64,000 nt of DNA from JACRBR01 sp964371355. GTDB lineage: Bacteria; Chloroflexota; Dehalococcoidia; DSTF01; JACRBR01. This document shows, piece after piece, positions 8,689 through 17,624 of the stretch (its first letter is position 1; each line of letters begins with the position of its first letter). The position numbers and the translations under genes were made by a program. Where the stretch lies: assembly GCA_964371355.1 (NCBI GenBank), contig CAYJMG010000016.1, positions 34,890 through 98,889 on the forward strand, given 5' to 3'. The notes under the pieces were generated by a model. It ran no database searches. It had not been told where the DNA came from and saw nothing but the letters and a program-made list of their open reading frames with translations.

Positions 8689-8714
8689 TCCGCATCGGGA
8701 TTCGCCGATATACT
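8685..8714 (+). promoter_or_regulatory. Promoter of the A-type iron-sulfur carrier gene
   Basis: TTGATC at 8685-8690 and TATACT at 8709-8714 are 18 nt apart. The -35 overlaps the stop of the upstream glycosyltransferase gene. It would give a leader of about 50 nt to the ATG at 8770, which has an AAGGAG ribosome site 8 nt upstream. Confidence 0.6.
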
Positions 8715-8769
8715 CACAGTGCACAGTAGAAATTCAATCGCCGAACGCGAGCGACAAGGAGTCCGGGTT

Positions 8770-9159
<390 letters not shown>

Positions 9160-9174
9160 GGGGTAGGTCGCCAC

Positions 9175-9483
9175 ATGAATCGCCAGATGGCGTCCTCCTC
9201 ACGCGCATCGGCTTCCATATCGCGTATGTGGATCGAGCCGATGACGGAACAAGTCCGCGAGGCGTTCGCAGATGGCGACCGCGAGCGGGCTTTCTGGGCG
9301 GAACATCGAGCGGAATTCATGGCGGCATACCCAAAGCAGGTCGTCGCTGTGCGGGACGGCGCTGTGATTGCCGTATCGAACGACCTGTTCGAGCTTCAGC
9401 GCGAACTCCACGCAAAAGGCCTGAACATGTCCGACCTCTGGGTTGAGTACTTCGATCCGGAACCACGCCGCCTTTCGCTTTGA
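9175..9483 (+). CDS. DUF5678-like small protein (copy 2)
   Basis: This 102-residue protein is a paralog of the 4186-4482 product. It aligns through FWAEHRAEFMAAYPKQVVAVRDG with FAEHEADLRRRYDDMWIAIHAGG in copy 1, and both continue into an ELxREL helix. The C-terminal tail ends LWVEYFDPEPRR, a strand-like end missing from copy 1. Its stop overlaps the TTG start of the next gene (TTGA), as in the first pair, and a GGGGTAGG stretch precedes its ATG. An internal ATG at 9241 is a possible alternative start. Function is unknown. Confidence 0.65.
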   Translation: MNRQMASSSRASASISRMWIEPMTEQVREAFADGDRERAFWAEHRAEFMAAYPKQVVAVRDGAVIAVSNDLFELQRELHAKGLNMSDLWVEYFDPEPRRLSL

Positions 9484-9914
9484 TCCAGGCGTTCTTCGAA
9501 CCCAACGCTGCTGATCCGGCGCCAGTCGTTCCCTGTCAGATCCTTCTCCCGAGCGTGCGAGACCGGTGGGAGGAGATCGAGTTCACCCTCGACACGGGCT
9601 CCTCCGCATCGTCGCTGCATCCGTTCGACGCTGCCCGTCGACTTGACTTCACGGACGAGGAGCTGTCCGACTCGGCTCGTTGGGCGAATCGCGAGGTGCG
9701 GACCGGCATCGGTGGAGGCGCGATCTACTTCATCGTGCCCGCGACTTACCGGTTCCGGGAGATGGACGGACGGATCAGGACGATCGAAAGCGCCCTCCGC
9801 ATCGCGCGCCTCACCGAGACAAACCGCTATCTTCCGTCAATCCTTGGGTGGGACGTTCTTCGTCTCTTCGACATCCACCTCAACTGGAACACCCGAACGA
9901 TCACCCTCGACTGA
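9480..9914 (+). CDS. Retropepsin-like aspartic protease (copy 2)
   Basis: This 144-residue paralog of the 4473-4901 product has FTLDTGSSASSLHP with the D-T-G triad near residue 38. The flap-like GIGGGAIYFIVPATY and the C-terminal LPSILGWDVLRLFDIHLNW also align with copy 1, where LGRD is replaced here by LGWD. It starts with TTG inside the stop of the DUF5678-like gene. Conservation of the pairing, order and overlap argues that the two proteins work together. The substrate is unknown. Confidence 0.68.
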   Translation: MIQAFFEPNAADPAPVVPCQILLPSVRDRWEEIEFTLDTGSSASSLHPFDAARRLDFTDEELSDSARWANREVRTGIGGGAIYFIVPATYRFREMDGRIRTIESALRIARLTETNRYLPSILGWDVLRLFDIHLNWNTRTITLD

Positions 9915-9926
9915 AAGCCGGCGCGG

Positions 9927-11570
9927 TCAAGGAAGGTAGTACGCGCGGAAGATCACGTCCTCCCCCCGCTCCCCCTCCGCGATCTGCCCGCCCGGATACA
10001 GCGCCACGACGCCGTCCATCTCCCCCAGATAGCTATCCACGAACACGAACAGCACGCCGTGCAACTCGTCCGTCGAGAAATCCAGGGCCCCGTCGGCCGG
10101 CGCCCGCGCGCGGAACTCCCGCGAGCGGTCCTCGCCCCGCAGGTCGGGCGCCAGGAACCGCCGCGTCTCGTAGTTGAACGACCACCGCGAACTGTAGAAG
10201 TAGACTTTCGTATCTGCCGGCAGCCCGTCCATGTACCGTGATGCCGCGTCCAGCTCGAACGGGAACGTGTACCGTATGACGCCCGAGTCTTGCACCCTGC
10301 CGAAATAGTCGCGTGCCGTCACGACCCCCGGATACGAGCACGCCACTATCACGACGGCGTACGCCGCGTACCGGATGACATCACGGCGCCGGCTCGCCCG
10401 CTGCCACAGCCACGCCAGCGGCAGCGCCGCCAGCAGCGCCACGAACGGCGCCAGCCCCTCGCTTCGCCGGTACAACCCGGCGCCCACGGTCAGCAGCGCG
10501 CCCAGCGGCAGCAGTGCCACCGCTCCGAACACGATGCCGCTCGCCGGGTCGCGAAAGCGCCACAACGCCATCCCCAGCCCGCCCAGCGCCAGCGCGAACA
10601 CCAGCGGATGCACGACGGACGTCCCCTCCGCGGCGAGCCCGTCACCAAAGTCCGGCGACGTCGCTTCCGTCAGCCCTCGCACCCACTCCTCGCCGCGGTC
10701 CCACAAGATCTCGACCCTGTCACCCCATCCAGCATCCTTCCACGCTTCCGAGTCCAGCAACCCCACCGACTGCTGGTGCGACCGGTACTGGTCGGTGTGG
10801 CCGGTCGCGTAGTTCACCAGCGGCATCGCAGCCAGCAGCGCGGCTGCCGCGAACAGCAGGACCGGCCGCGCAAACGCGACTCGCGCTCGGGTGTCCGGCT
10901 CGCGCACCAGCGTCCACGCCAGCGCGAAGAACGGCACGGGCACGAACAGCAGATACGCGTTGTACGTGTATACGCCCAGCCCCAGCAGCCCGCCGGCCAC
11001 GAGGAACAGCCACGTGTTCCGTGTCCGCAGCGCGGGCCACAGCGCGCACAGCACCGCCATCTCCATCAGCGGCCACGACGTCACCATGAACCCCGTCCGG
11101 CTCAGGTGCAGGTGCCACATCAACCCCGCCAGAATCACCGCCGCGATGCTGGCCACCGTCCGGTCGTACATCAGGCGGAACGCCAGGTATGCCATCGGAA
11201 TCGTCGCCACTCCCAGCAGCGCCTGGGAGAGCCGGACGGTCTGCGTGTCCTCAGCCATGAACGTGAAGAACAAGGCCGTGAAATACAGCGGGCCCGAAGG
11301 CTGGCCCAGCGCGCTCCCTACATACGGGCCGATCCAGCCCTCGTCCAGCACACGCCGGGCGTCCAGCCCCGTCCACGCCTCGTCGCCGTGCAGGCCCAGC
11401 GGCACCGTGTCCAGGTGCCACAGCCGCAGCCATCCCGCGACGACCGTAACGGCGGCGACGAACGCGACCTCCAGCGTCAGGGTGCTCGTCGCCCAGGCGG
11501 GCAGTGGGATCGCCCGTATCCGCGCGTCCACGCGCGCGGCCAGCGTCCCCATCCGATTCGCTTCCGCCAT
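9927..11570 (-). CDS. GT39/PMT-like multi-pass membrane glycosyltransferase
   Basis: This 547-residue membrane protein begins with a short cytoplasmic part and a first membrane helix (about 32-50). HGDEAWTGLDARRV near 60-73 follows, the Asp-Glu motif of ArnT/PMT-type (GT39-like) transferases. Roughly ten further hydrophobic helices precede a hydrophilic C-terminal domain of about 120 residues. Such enzymes use polyprenyl-phosphate sugars on the outer face of the membrane. The acceptor is unknown. It is transcribed divergently from nurA. Confidence 0.75.
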   Translation of the reverse strand: MAEANRMGTLAARVDARIRAIPLPAWATSTLTLEVAFVAAVTVVAGWLRLWHLDTVPLGLHGDEAWTGLDARRVLDEGWIGPYVGSALGQPSGPLYFTALFFTFMAEDTQTVRLSQALLGVATIPMAYLAFRLMYDRTVASIAAVILAGLMWHLHLSRTGFMVTSWPLMEMAVLCALWPALRTRNTWLFLVAGGLLGLGVYTYNAYLLFVPVPFFALAWTLVREPDTRARVAFARPVLLFAAAALLAAMPLVNYATGHTDQYRSHQQSVGLLDSEAWKDAGWGDRVEILWDRGEEWVRGLTEATSPDFGDGLAAEGTSVVHPLVFALALGGLGMALWRFRDPASGIVFGAVALLPLGALLTVGAGLYRRSEGLAPFVALLAALPLAWLWQRASRRRDVIRYAAYAVVIVACSYPGVVTARDYFGRVQDSGVIRYTFPFELDAASRYMDGLPADTKVYFYSSRWSFNYETRRFLAPDLRGEDRSREFRARAPADGALDFSTDELHGVLFVFVDSYLGEMDGVVALYPGGQIAEGERGEDVIFRAYYLP

Positions 11571-11577
11571 ATCGCCG

Positions 11578-11583
11578 ATGATA
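11578..11583 (-). promoter_or_regulatory. -10 element for the GT39-like gene, possibly leaderless
   Basis: On the minus strand TATCAT ends 7 nt before the ATG at 11570. No clear -35 was found. Confidence 0.35.
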
Positions 11584-11635
11584 CCCCAGCCCCGTTAACG
11601 CGCTGCTGGATGCGGACAGCTCCCGCGAGGGCGTG

Positions 11636-11664
11636 TTTACACGTGCTTCCCGTGGGCGTATCCT
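11636..11664 (+). promoter_or_regulatory. Promoter upstream of nurA
   Basis: TTTACA (11636-11641) and TATCCT (11659-11664) are separated by 17 nt. The predicted start near 11671 gives a leader of about 36 nt. This is the best candidate promoter for the nurA-channel-herA-RAYT-mre11-rad50 run. Confidence 0.6.
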
Positions 11665-11706
11665 GACCCCAGCACCGAACAAACGTACGCCTCGGACGCG
11701 AACCGC

Positions 11707-12762
11707 ATGCCACAGACCACGGTCACGCGGCCCCTCTTCGCCGCCTACGCCCCCAGCCCCCTCAACGACGCCTCCGTGCCCCCCTTCCCGGGCCTGGAGG
11801 CCGACGAAGAGGACGACACGAAGGCCGGCCGGGTCGACCTCGATTTCGAGCGGCCGCAAGCGGCGTGGGCGCCCATCCCGCCCGCCGATCCGCCGGACGA
11901 CCGGCCCGTCCGCTTCATCGACGGCTCAATCAAGTCGAAGACCGTCGGGTCCATCGTCGTCGGCATGCGACGGCGGCCTCTGATCGCTGCCGCAGTCACC
12001 GCCGCCGCTCTCGAGTTCGACGCCGGCCTGGGTGGCCGGTCGCTGAAGCGGGGTACCGGCGCGCGGACGGCGAAAGTGCTCGCCGTCCACAGCAACGGCA
12101 TCGAGGAGGCGGACCGGCGCGATGCCTTCCACGCGCTGGGCGAGATCGGCGTGAAGCTGCTCACCAGCGAGGTCGAGGCGCAGGGCGACTTCGACACGCT
12201 GCGCCGCACCACGCGCAGCATCGCCATGCTCGCGATGGAAGAGGCCGAGCGCGACGTCATGCTCGCCGAGATGGGCAAGCCCACGCTCATGGACGGCCTG
12301 CTGGAACGCCGCCTGGCCGCACAGCGGCACGACGTACCCGTAATCGGCCTCGTGAAGCGCCAGATGGCGACCTACTTGCCGGCGGGCCTGCAGGAGCTGA
12401 CCTACACCCTCCAGCCCGGCGAGCGCACGCCCGCCTTCGTGCTCGACACGCCGCAGCACGTCACGCTGGTGAATACGTACGTGCGCCTGTCGTCGCAGAC
12501 CGGCGCCTCGCCCTCGTACGGCGTGGTGCGCGTCACCGTGCCGCTCGAGTACGTCGAACGCGAGCACCGCGACGACATGCCGGCGTATCTCTCCGGTCTC
12601 GCCGGCTACCTGTACCGCATCCGCTGCCGCGACCAGGGGTACACGCGCAGCGGCATCAGCGTCGACCCCATCGTCCGCTGCGAGGACCACCTCCACGCCA
12701 TCCTGCCCAACCTCGACGCGCTGATCCCCAAGCTCCACCGCATGTTCAGGAGCGCCGCATGA
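11707..12762 (+). CDS. nurA: NurA-domain nuclease
   Basis: NurA is the Mn-dependent nuclease partner of the HerA translocase in DNA end resection. The 351-residue protein shows the family's spaced acidic motifs: FIDGS with Asp72, LMDGLL with Asp196, GLVKRQ with Lys217, and DPIVRCEDHLH near the C-terminus with Asp320. The first 60 residues are a proline/acid-rich extension not needed for the fold. A HerA ATPase gene lies 1.1 kb downstream on the same strand, separated by an ion-channel gene. The HerA neighbour makes the assignment firm despite weak primary conservation of the family. Confidence 0.82.
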   Translation: MPQTTVTRPLFAAYAPSPLNDASVPPFPGLEADEEDDTKAGRVDLDFERPQAAWAPIPPADPPDDRPVRFIDGSIKSKTVGSIVVGMRRRPLIAAAVTAAALEFDAGLGGRSLKRGTGARTAKVLAVHSNGIEEADRRDAFHALGEIGVKLLTSEVEAQGDFDTLRRTTRSIAMLAMEEAERDVMLAEMGKPTLMDGLLERRLAAQRHDVPVIGLVKRQMATYLPAGLQELTYTLQPGERTPAFVLDTPQHVTLVNTYVRLSSQTGASPSYGVVRVTVPLEYVEREHRDDMPAYLSGLAGYLYRIRCRDQGYTRSGISVDPIVRCEDHLHAILPNLDALIPKLHRMFRSAA

Positions 12763-12816
12763 CGGCTAGTGACAGCAGCGCAGAGGGTGCAGCGGCAGTG
12801 CCGGTCGCTGTAGATG

Positions 12817-12842
12817 TGGCACAGCCGTCCCCGGCTGTGCGA
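12817..12842. repeat. REP-like palindrome, family B
   Basis: GCACAGCCG (12819-12827), a 4-nt loop and CGGCTGTGC (12832-12840) form a 9-bp stem preceded by GATGTG. The same palindrome recurs at 39660-39681 and 57893-57914. It lies between nurA and the channel gene. Confidence 0.75.
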
Positions 12843-12886
12843 TGTGGTGGCATGAACATGCAGTACGCGCAAATCGAGGGTCGATA

Positions 12887-13672
12887 GTGCACGACCGGAA
12901 GAAGGCAGCAGCGCTGGATTCAGTGGAGCGCGTAACCGAAGCGCCGCTTCTCGCGCTTTCCGTCGCGATCATCCCTTTGATCCTTGCTCCCCTCATGTTC
13001 GACTTCTCTCCCGGCGTGGATCGCGCCTTGCTGCTGGTGGACTGGAGCATATGGGCTATCTTCGCGCTGGAGCTTTCGGTGCGCACGTACCTCGCACCAC
13101 GACGTGCGTCATATCTGGCGCGCCATTGGTTCGACGTGATCATTGTGGTCGTGCCGTTCCTGAGACCGCTTCGAATCCTGCGGTCGGCACCGTTGCTCAG
13201 GGCACTACGAGCCGGCCGAGGGGTCGCGTTCCTCGCCAGGGCGATACATGCTGGACGCGACATAGCTGGCCGCCACGGCCTTCAGTACGGCTTGGTAGTG
13301 GGAGTGTTGCTGGTCTTCGCTAGCGCGGGCGCGGTTACCCTCGCTGAACGTAACAGCGGCGGGAACATAAACGATTTTGGAACCGCGCTTTGGTGGGCAG
13401 CGACAACGGTGACAACGGTAGGATACGGAGACACGTATCCCCATACCCCGGAAGGCCGCGGCATCGCCGTGTTCCTGATGCTGGTGGGCATTACGCTCTT
13501 CGGGCTGCTGACGGCCAGCATCGCCGCATACTTCGTCGAGAGCAACCGCGAAGATGAGCCGTCGCTGCGGGAGATCGGCGAGAAGCTGGAGCGACTCGAG
13601 CGATTGGTGCAGTCGTTAGGCGAGCGGCAGGCGCGCGGGCTCGAGAACACTCCCCCGGAGGGTGACCAATGA
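12887..13672 (+). CDS. Voltage-gated-type potassium channel subunit
   Basis: The 261-residue protein has the 6-TM cation-channel layout. S1-S4-like helices include RTYLAPRRASYLARHWFDVIIVVVPFLRPLRILR, with spaced arginines resembling a voltage sensor. Then come S5, a pore helix, the K+ selectivity filter T-V-G-Y-G-D (177-182) and S6. A C-terminal coiled coil (LREIGEKLERLERLVQSLGE) probably assembles the tetramer. I chose the GTG at 12887, preceded by GAGGG, because the longer frame would translate the REP palindrome. Its place between nurA and herA has no obvious functional reason. Confidence 0.88.
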   Translation: MHDRKKAAALDSVERVTEAPLLALSVAIIPLILAPLMFDFSPGVDRALLLVDWSIWAIFALELSVRTYLAPRRASYLARHWFDVIIVVVPFLRPLRILRSAPLLRALRAGRGVAFLARAIHAGRDIAGRHGLQYGLVVGVLLVFASAGAVTLAERNSGGNINDFGTALWWAATTVTTVGYGDTYPHTPEGRGIAVFLMLVGITLFGLLTASIAAYFVESNREDEPSLREIGEKLERLERLVQSLGERQARGLENTPPEGDQ

Positions 13673-13845
13673 TGAGACCGCATGCGCTGTCCAACGGCCA
13701 GGGTCGCAGCACGCCGTCAGCCTTCGGCGACAACAGCGAGCGGACCGGCACGCGAGTGAAGTCCCGGGTGCGACAATGACCTCCGACTTCGACCCTTCGT
13801 GCCTCTTCGGGTCCTTTCGTGGATCGTGAGACTGAGAGCAACCAG

Positions 13846-15771
13846 ATGAGCGACAACGGCCACATCACCACACACCCCGAGCCTGTCGGCGTCGGCCGCA
13901 TCGGCTGCCCGCCCGGGCAGGAGGCCAACGTCGACGAGTTCTACTTCTGGGTCGCGCCCGGCCAGCTCGTCGAGCAGACGCAGATCGTCCGCGTCCCCAC
14001 CATCATGGGCGGCGGCGAGGTCGAGCTGTTCGGCGTCGTCGAGCAGGTGTACCGCCGCAGCACCATCTCCACCATGCACATGGAGCTGGCCGCCCACGAC
14101 GGCGATCCCGTCGCCGACGACCTGGTGCTCGACCGCGACGGCGTCACCTACGCCAAGGCCCGCGTCGTCAACGCCTTCCCGCCCAAGCTCGCTCCGCCCG
14201 TCGAGGGCAGCACCGTCTTCTCCTGCGGCCAGCGCGACGCCGAGCGCGCGTACGAGATGGACGCCTATGCGGACGAGCGAGGCGTGGCCGTCGGCCTCAT
14301 CCGCAACGGCGGCGACTCCACCGCCGGTCGCGCCTTTCTCGACCAGGATTTCCTGCTTGGCGCACAGTCCGGCCACCTGAACGTGAACGGCGCCGCCGGC
14401 TCCGGCACCAAGTCGTCGTTCCTCACCATGGCCACGTACCAGACCATCAACGCCGTGAAGACGCGCGCCGCCGGCATGACGGGTACCGGCAAGGCGCCCC
14501 GCATCAAGGCCATCATCTTCAACGTGAAGGGGTTCGACCTCTTCTGGCTCGACCGCTGGTCGACCAAGTTCACCGACGACGACCTCGCGGTGTGGAACGA
14601 GATGGGCGTCGCCTCGCCAGACATCTTCCGCAGCATCGCCTACTACGCGCCCGAGACCGCCGTACGCAGCGGCTCACCGCTGCCGATCTCCACCGAGCGC
14701 CCCGGCGACGTGCGTCCGTACTCGTGGTCGCTGAAGGACATCATCGACTTCGGCCTCTTCGACCTGCTGTTCTCCGAGGAGACGCGCGCGAACGACAACC
14801 TCGTCACGCTCATCAACCACTTGAGCTACCGGCTCTCGATCTCCCGCACGAAGGCGCTGTCGCTCGAAGAGCGGCTCGGGGGCCAGCCCGACACGCGCGT
14901 CGCCGCGCGGCGCCAGCTCACCAGCACCATCGAGCGCGCGTTCGACGGCAAGAACGAACTGGGCGTCGCCACCTTCCAGGATCTGCTGAATTACATCGAA
15001 ATGAAAGCCCAGCCCGAGGGGAAGGACCTCGACGACGACAGCCTGCGCACGATGAGCAATTCCACCATCCAGGCGCTGTGGCGCCGACTGGCCCGCGTCG
15101 TCGGCCCCAACAGCGGGCTGCTGCGTCGCGAGGACACGGAGGGCGCGCCGCTCGCGCTGGCCACGATGCCTGAGGACGTCGCCGTCATCGACATCCAGTC
15201 GATCACCGATAGCCACCTGCAGCGCTTCGTCATCGCGACCGTGCTGAACCAGCTCGTCCAGTGGCGCTCCGGCCCGCACGCCGCCCGCCACGAGACGTTC
15301 CTCGTCGTCATCGACGAGCTGAACCGCTACGCCCCGCGCGGCGCCTCGGACGCGATCACCAAGCTCTTCGAGTACGTCGCCAGCCAGATGCGATCGCGGG
15401 GCATCATCCTTTTCGGCGCGCAGCAGCAGGGCTCGCGTGTGTCCGAGGTGGTGATCGAGAACAGCCAGACGCGCGTGCTGGGACGCTCCGGCGGGCAGGA
15501 GCTGGCCGACTCGATCTGGCGCGGCTTCAGCGAGGGCGACCGCAAGCTGGCGCTGCGGCTGGGCCCCGACGAGAAGGTGATCGTCGCTCCGAACTTCCGC
15601 GAGGCGCTCCACGTGAAAGTGCCGCGCCCCCCGTGGGCAATGCGGCCGGAGGAGGCCAGCGACGAGCCGCCGACGTGCCTGCAGCACGCGGGGCGGGCGC
15701 CGGGGGTGGACGGCGGGAAAGCGACGCCATCGGCCGCGGCGAGGGCGAAGGCGCAGTCGTTGGAGATGTGA
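13846..15771 (+). CDS. herA: HerA-like hexameric DNA translocase
   Basis: HerA is a FtsK/VirB4-like hexameric motor that drives NurA in resecting DNA ends. The 641-residue protein starts with a beta-rich HAS-barrel-like domain (about 1-150). The ATPase core follows, with a P-loop GAAGSGTKSS at 182-191, Walker B LVVIDELNR (Asp490, Glu491) and a C-terminal SQMRSRGIILFGAQQQGSRVSE segment. The P-loop is unusual because Thr precedes the Lys where Gly is expected. I chose the ATG at 13846 (GAGAG 8 nt upstream); an ATG-like start 27 nt earlier is possible. The RAYT gene starts 6 nt after the stop. Confidence 0.83.
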   Translation: MSDNGHITTHPEPVGVGRIGCPPGQEANVDEFYFWVAPGQLVEQTQIVRVPTIMGGGEVELFGVVEQVYRRSTISTMHMELAAHDGDPVADDLVLDRDGVTYAKARVVNAFPPKLAPPVEGSTVFSCGQRDAERAYEMDAYADERGVAVGLIRNGGDSTAGRAFLDQDFLLGAQSGHLNVNGAAGSGTKSSFLTMATYQTINAVKTRAAGMTGTGKAPRIKAIIFNVKGFDLFWLDRWSTKFTDDDLAVWNEMGVASPDIFRSIAYYAPETAVRSGSPLPISTERPGDVRPYSWSLKDIIDFGLFDLLFSEETRANDNLVTLINHLSYRLSISRTKALSLEERLGGQPDTRVAARRQLTSTIERAFDGKNELGVATFQDLLNYIEMKAQPEGKDLDDDSLRTMSNSTIQALWRRLARVVGPNSGLLRREDTEGAPLALATMPEDVAVIDIQSITDSHLQRFVIATVLNQLVQWRSGPHAARHETFLVVIDELNRYAPRGASDAITKLFEYVASQMRSRGIILFGAQQQGSRVSEVVIENSQTRVLGRSGGQELADSIWRGFSEGDRKLALRLGPDEKVIVAPNFREALHVKVPRPPWAMRPEEASDEPPTCLQHAGRAPGVDGGKATPSAAARAKAQSLEM

Positions 15772-15777
15772 GGAGAG

Positions 15778-16404
15778 ATGGAGCACGACCCCGTAGGGGC
15801 GCAGCCTGCTGCGCCCAGCAGCGCCGCAGTCACGAACGTACTTCCATCTCGCCGACGCCGTTCCATTCGCCTGCCGTACTACGACTACGCGCAGGGCGGC
15901 GGCTACTTCATCACGATCTGCACGTCCGAACGCCGTATGCTGTTCGATGAACCTCGGATGGCTGCGATCGTCACCGATGCCTGGGAGGACCTGCCGCATC
16001 ATCACCCGAACGTCGAACTGGACGAATTCGTCGTCATGCCGAACCACATTCACGGGATATTGATTCTTCGGCCGACGGACGAGCGGGCGCAGCAGGCTGC
16101 GCCCCTACGGGGGGTCGCCCCGAGCGCCTTGCCGGGATCACTCTCTGTCGTGGCCCGATCATTCAAGGCACGCGTTACGCGCGATGTCCGCGCCGCGAAA
16201 CCAGGTATTCAGGCCGTGTGGCAGCGGAACTACCATGAGCACGTGATTCGCAACGAGGCCGGACTTTGGCGCATCCGACAGTACATCCAGGACAATCCGG
16301 TCCGATGGGCGTTCGATCACGAGAATCCTGTCGGCGTGCCAGACGAGGCCGAGGATGAGTTCGAGCGCTGGATCGAGAAGCAACCGCTGGGTGCGCTGCG
16401 ATGA
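15778..16404 (+). CDS. REP-associated tyrosine transposase (RAYT, IS200/IS605-like Y1 fold)
   Basis: RAYTs are domesticated single-strand nickases that bind and cut REP palindromes. The 208-residue protein has RRSIRLPYYDYAQGGGYFITICT (about 27-49), the HUH metal motif H-I-H in MPNHIHGILIL (His90, His92), and the catalytic Tyr152 in WQRNYHEHVIRNE. The family's YIQDNPVRW end follows. Two REP family A copies are translated as part of the protein, at residues about 6-13 and about 103-111. No other start codon exists downstream of the first, so the REP is unavoidably coding. The gene starts 6 nt after herA and its TGA overlaps the mre11 ATG. Confidence 0.9.
   Translation: MEHDPVGAQPAAPSSAAVTNVLPSRRRRSIRLPYYDYAQGGGYFITICTSERRMLFDEPRMAAIVTDAWEDLPHHHPNVELDEFVVMPNHIHGILILRPTDERAQQAAPLRGVAPSALPGSLSVVARSFKARVTRDVRAAKPGIQAVWQRNYHEHVIRNEAGLWRIRQYIQDNPVRWAFDHENPVGVPDEAEDEFERWIEKQPLGALR
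15793..15817 (+). repeat. REP family A copy inside the RAYT gene (direct)
   Basis: GTAG then GGGCGCAG, loop CCTG, and CTGCGCCC. It lies within the first 15 codons of the transposase gene and matches the tandem copies at 59233 onwards. Confidence 0.85.
16083..16110 (-). repeat. REP family A copy inside the RAYT gene (inverted)
   Basis: GGGCGCAG, loop CAGG, CTGCGCCC and then CTAC is the reverse complement of the GTAG-headed repeat. It is read in frame as part of the ERAQQAAPLRG peptide, just after the HUH motif. Confidence 0.85.
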
Positions 16405-17624
16405 AAATCCTGTTCACTGCCGACTGGCACCTCGGCTATACGCTCGCCGGCGCGAACCCGCAGGCGCGGCTGCCCGACCAGCGCCGCAACATCGACCGCA
16501 TCGCCGCGTACTGCGACGAGCACGCCGTCGACGTGCTCGCCATCGCCGGCGACGTGTTCGAGGCGCAGGAGCGCGGGGCGTCGCGTGCCGCCGCGTATGC
16601 CATGGTCGACGGCCTGCGCGGGCCGCTCGCGCGCGGCATGCGCGTTGTCGCCGTCGCCGGGAACCACGACCGCGACTACTTCATCGACACGGCGAACATC
16701 TGGCTCACGGCGGCACTGGCGTCGTCCCCCAACGACCAACCCCTAACGACTAACAACTACCAGCACCAGATCACCTTCCGCACCAAACCCGACCTCGTCA
16801 CCATCGAGGCAGGCGGCGAGCGCGTGAACTTCGCCCTCCTCCCCTTCCCCACGCCCTATCGCTACGACCTCCGCCACAACGACAGCGGCGGCGTCGCCCA
16901 GCGCAACGAACTGCTGGCGAGGCTCTTCGGCGAGAAGATGGAGGAGCTGCGCAAGCGTTCGGCCGAACAGCGGCTGCCCACCGTCCTCCTCACCCACGTC
17001 ACGGTCACGGGCACCACCGTGAAAGCCCACCGCATCTCGCCCCGTGACGACGTCGTCATCCCGCGAGGCGCATTCCCCGAGTTCGAGCTGACCGTCATCG
17101 GCCACATCCACAAACCCGAGCAGATCGGCGGCGCCCACTTCTACTATGCCGGCGTGCTCGACCGCATGGACGTCGCCGAGCGCGGCTACGACACCCGCGT
17201 CCTCCTCGCCGATATCGGCCCCCAGGGCGTGCGCGAGATCACCTCGCTCCCCCTCGACCCCACACCGTTCGCGATCGTCGTCGCCGCGACCGAGGACGAC
17301 CTCGCGGCGCAGGCGAAGACGATCGACCGCCTCGACGAGACGCTGGTGAAGCTCATCCTGCGCGTACCTCATGGCACCTACGCAGCGCCGTTCCTGGACA
17401 AGGCGCGCCAGCTCTTCCCGCGCCTCTACGGCAACGTCGAGATGGACTGGACCGATGCCGATGATGCGCAGAAGCCCGCCGTCGAGGGCCTGAACCCCGC
17501 CAACGTCGAGGACACCGTGCGCCGCTACCTGGACGAGCAGCAGATGCCGGAGGAGGAGCGCGACGCGCTGATGGCGCTGGTGCACGAGCTGCGCGCGAAG
17601 ACGCTGACTGAGGGCGATGCATGA
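16401..17624 (+). CDS. sbcD: Mre11/SbcD-type DNA double-strand break nuclease
   Basis: SbcD is the Mn-dependent phosphoesterase of the Mre11-Rad50 complex, which opens hairpins and trims blocked DNA ends. The 407-residue protein has the five phosphodiesterase motifs: DWHLG (8-12), GDVFE, GNHD, LLTHVTVTG and GHIHKPE. A short segment near residues 110-122 (PNDQPLTTNNYQH) is encoded by a 7-bp-periodic array and looks like an insertion. Its ATG overlaps the RAYT stop, and its TGA overlaps the rad50 ATG, so RAYT, sbcD and sbcC are translationally linked. Confidence 0.94.
   Translation: MKILFTADWHLGYTLAGANPQARLPDQRRNIDRIAAYCDEHAVDVLAIAGDVFEAQERGASRAAAYAMVDGLRGPLARGMRVVAVAGNHDRDYFIDTANIWLTAALASSPNDQPLTTNNYQHQITFRTKPDLVTIEAGGERVNFALLPFPTPYRYDLRHNDSGGVAQRNELLARLFGEKMEELRKRSAEQRLPTVLLTHVTVTGTTVKAHRISPRDDVVIPRGAFPEFELTVIGHIHKPEQIGGAHFYYAGVLDRMDVAERGYDTRVLLADIGPQGVREITSLPLDPTPFAIVVAATEDDLAAQAKTIDRLDETLVKLILRVPHGTYAAPFLDKARQLFPRLYGNVEMDWTDADDAQKPAVEGLNPANVEDTVRRYLDEQQMPEEERDALMALVHELRAKTLTEGDA
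16730..16764 (+). repeat. Heptamer array inside sbcD
   Basis: Five consecutive 7-mers (CAACGAC, CAACCCC, TAACGAC, TAACAAC, TACCAGC) lie in frame within the coding sequence. They resemble the CTAACGA array at 28046. Confidence 0.7.
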
